A stretch of 64,000 nt of DNA from Pseudophaeobacter profundi. GTDB taxonomy: Bacteria; Pseudomonadota; Alphaproteobacteria; Rhodobacterales; Rhodobacteraceae. The number at the start of each line of letters is the position of its first letter. The stretch's first letter is position 1. Shown one piece after another: positions 62,845 to 64,000 of the stretch. The stretch lies in contig NZ_JARJEF010000011.1 in the NCBI RefSeq assembly GCF_029697505.1, positions 1 to 64,000 of the forward strand, given 5' to 3'. Position numbers and translations under genes: made by a program. The notes under the pieces were generated by a model, which was not told where the DNA came from, made no database searches, and worked only from the letters and a program-made list of their open reading frames with translations.

Positions 62845-63093
62845 CCTGTCCCCACCTGTTTTTCTGTGGCGATAAGACAGGGGTGGGGGCCGCTAGGCAA
62901 GCCCATCTTGCATCGGCGGTCGGGGGCGTTGCGCGTCCGCCGCGCGCCAGGCATCACTCCAGTCGGGCGTCGCTGTTTCTTGGCATGTGCCCCTGGTGCC
63001 ACCGTTTAACCAATGGTCAACCGCAACCTCGTGGAAGCCTTGCACATGGGGGCCGGGCTGCTTACCTAGGGGCCTGATATTTGAAAGAGGTAA

Positions 63094-63384
63094 ATGATGC
63101 TCTCGCTGTTCCAAATTTTGCTGCTGGTCCTGGACATTGTCTGGTTCTTTATCATTGCCCATGTGATCATGAGCTGGCTGATCAATTTCCAGGTGCTGAA
63201 CCTGCAACAGCAGCTGGTTGGGCAGATCTGGTACATGCTGCAACGCATTCTTGAACCGCTTTATGCCCCGGTGCGCCGCATTCTGCCCAATATGAGCGGC
63301 ATTGATCTGGCGCCGCTGGTGGTGCTGATCGCGGTCTATGCGCTGCGCATCATCATTCAGAATAATATGATGGCCTTCTACTAG
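63094..63384 (+). CDS. YggT-family membrane protein
   Basis: 96 residues, the usual size. Two membrane parts flank the family motif ILEPLYAPVRRILPNMSGID. Membership is clear; the role in cell shape or osmotic response is known only in part. AAAGAGG is just upstream. It lies between the divergent MFS gene and recQ. Confidence 0.93.
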   Translation: MMLSLFQILLLVLDIVWFFIIAHVIMSWLINFQVLNLQQQLVGQIWYMLQRILEPLYAPVRRILPNMSGIDLAPLVVLIAVYALRIIIQNNMMAFY

Positions 63385-63544
63385 GCGCGATCATACCGCC
63401 GCCGAATGCAATTTCAGCGGGCGAAGCCGATTAAATGTGTAGGGGTGAAGCGTAAAGCTTTGCCCCTTTCGCTTGCCGCCCGAATCGACCTGTGGGATTG
63501 TAGCGCCTAAATCAGAGCAGCCGCCCCCAACGAGGTCCCACTTC

Positions 63545-64000
63545 ATGACAGCCGCGCCAGCGACCCCCGAGACAGAGGCCTCTGTCACTCCGCTATTGCG
63601 CGATATCTTTGGCTTTGATGCCTTTCGCCCCGGTCAGGAAGAGATCGTCGATGCGGTGACGCGCGGCGAGAACGTGCTGGCGATCATGCCCACCGGTGGC
63701 GGTAAATCGCTGTGCTTCCAGCTGCCCGCGCTGCAACGGGCGGGCATCACCGTGGTGATCTCGCCGCTGATTGCCCTGATGCGTGACCAAGTGCGCGCCC
63801 TGCAGGCGGTTGGCGTCAATGCAGGGGCGCTGACCTCTGGCAATACCGAGGAAGAGACCGAAGCCGTCTGGCAGGCCATCGAGGCGGGCGAGCTGAAGCT
63901 GTTGTATATGGCGCCCGAACGTCTGGCCTCGGGGGCGACCCTCAGCATGTTGCATCGCATCAATGTCAGCCTCATCGCGGTGGATGAGGCCCATTGCGTC
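63545..64000 (+). CDS. recQ: ATP-dependent DNA helicase RecQ, 5' part
   Basis: The first 152 codons are visible; the gene runs off the window. FRPGQEEIVDAV is motif 0, IMPTGGGKSLCFQLPAL is Walker A, VVISPLIALMRDQV is motif Ia, and AVDEAHCV is the DEAH box of superfamily 2. It unwinds DNA in recombination and repair. Confidence 0.96.
   Translation, partial: MTAAPATPETEASVTPLLRDIFGFDAFRPGQEEIVDAVTRGENVLAIMPTGGGKSLCFQLPALQRAGITVVISPLIALMRDQVRALQAVGVNAGALTSGNTEEETEAVWQAIEAGELKLLYMAPERLASGATLSMLHRINVSLIAVDEAHCV

Noticed and set aside
1-64000. CRISPR array, rRNA or tRNA genes
   Set aside because: No regularly spaced direct repeats and no rRNA or tRNA signature sequences were found by reading both strands. 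Without a computed search a divergent tRNA could be missed.

Overview
The window reads like the chromosome of a marine alphaproteobacterium of the Rhodobacteraceae (roseobacter group). This rests on GC-rich codon use, ABC/TRAP transporters with short operons, YARHG/DUF4453-type and TMEM43 proteins, a LuxR-type regulator, and a housekeeping right end (panBC, glpK, idi, arfB, mepA, yggT, recQ). No rRNA, tRNA or CRISPR was recognised. The genus cannot be fixed from sequence reading alone.

Layout. 1-9.1 kb is a lower-GC accessory segment: a secreted LprI/ankyrin protein, a thermonuclease-like protein, an orphan SUKH (SMI1/KNR4) protein, hypothetical genes, an IS3-family element (6273-7797) and the serine recombinase that it cuts. 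9.25-16.3 kb is a coherent same-strand block: a small membrane protein, a TMEM43-family membrane protein and six short exported proteins. Five of these share a Cys spacing and/or an SH3-like tail and look like diverged tandem duplicates; the block ends in a clear rho-independent terminator and is followed by a LuxR-type regulator. 17.5-24.8 kb holds a GDSL hydrolase, a broken MFS gene, a nitrilase with a divergent AraC regulator, a GlxA-type regulator with divergent MBL-hydrolase and SnoaL genes, and a dead Asp/Glu-racemase gene.

24.9-32.0 kb is a catabolic unit: a LacI regulator diverges from a tightly packed operon of TRAP transporter (P, Q, M), VOC protein, RuBisCO-like protein and DUF1537 kinase. 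The kinase/RuBisCO-like pair suggests breakdown of a branched or short sugar acid, as in D-apionate pathways. 33.0-38.9 kb is a second uptake/catabolism unit (TetR regulator, NMT1/SsuA-type ABC transporter, DHDPS-family lyase, epimerase-like protein) with two matching 16-bp palindromes in the divergent promoter region.

38.9-42.1 kb is scrap: an IS3 remnant, an apbE fragment, an intact P-type metal ATPase and a broken VIT/CCC1 gene. 42.3-49.7 kb is a peptide-type ABC operon with cupin, GNAT and aldehyde dehydrogenase. 49.8-64 kb is mostly core metabolism. Within it a queuosine-precursor transporter gene is preceded by a good candidate preQ1-I riboswitch, and two copies of a GC-rich dispersed repeat lie about 6 kb apart in opposite orientation.
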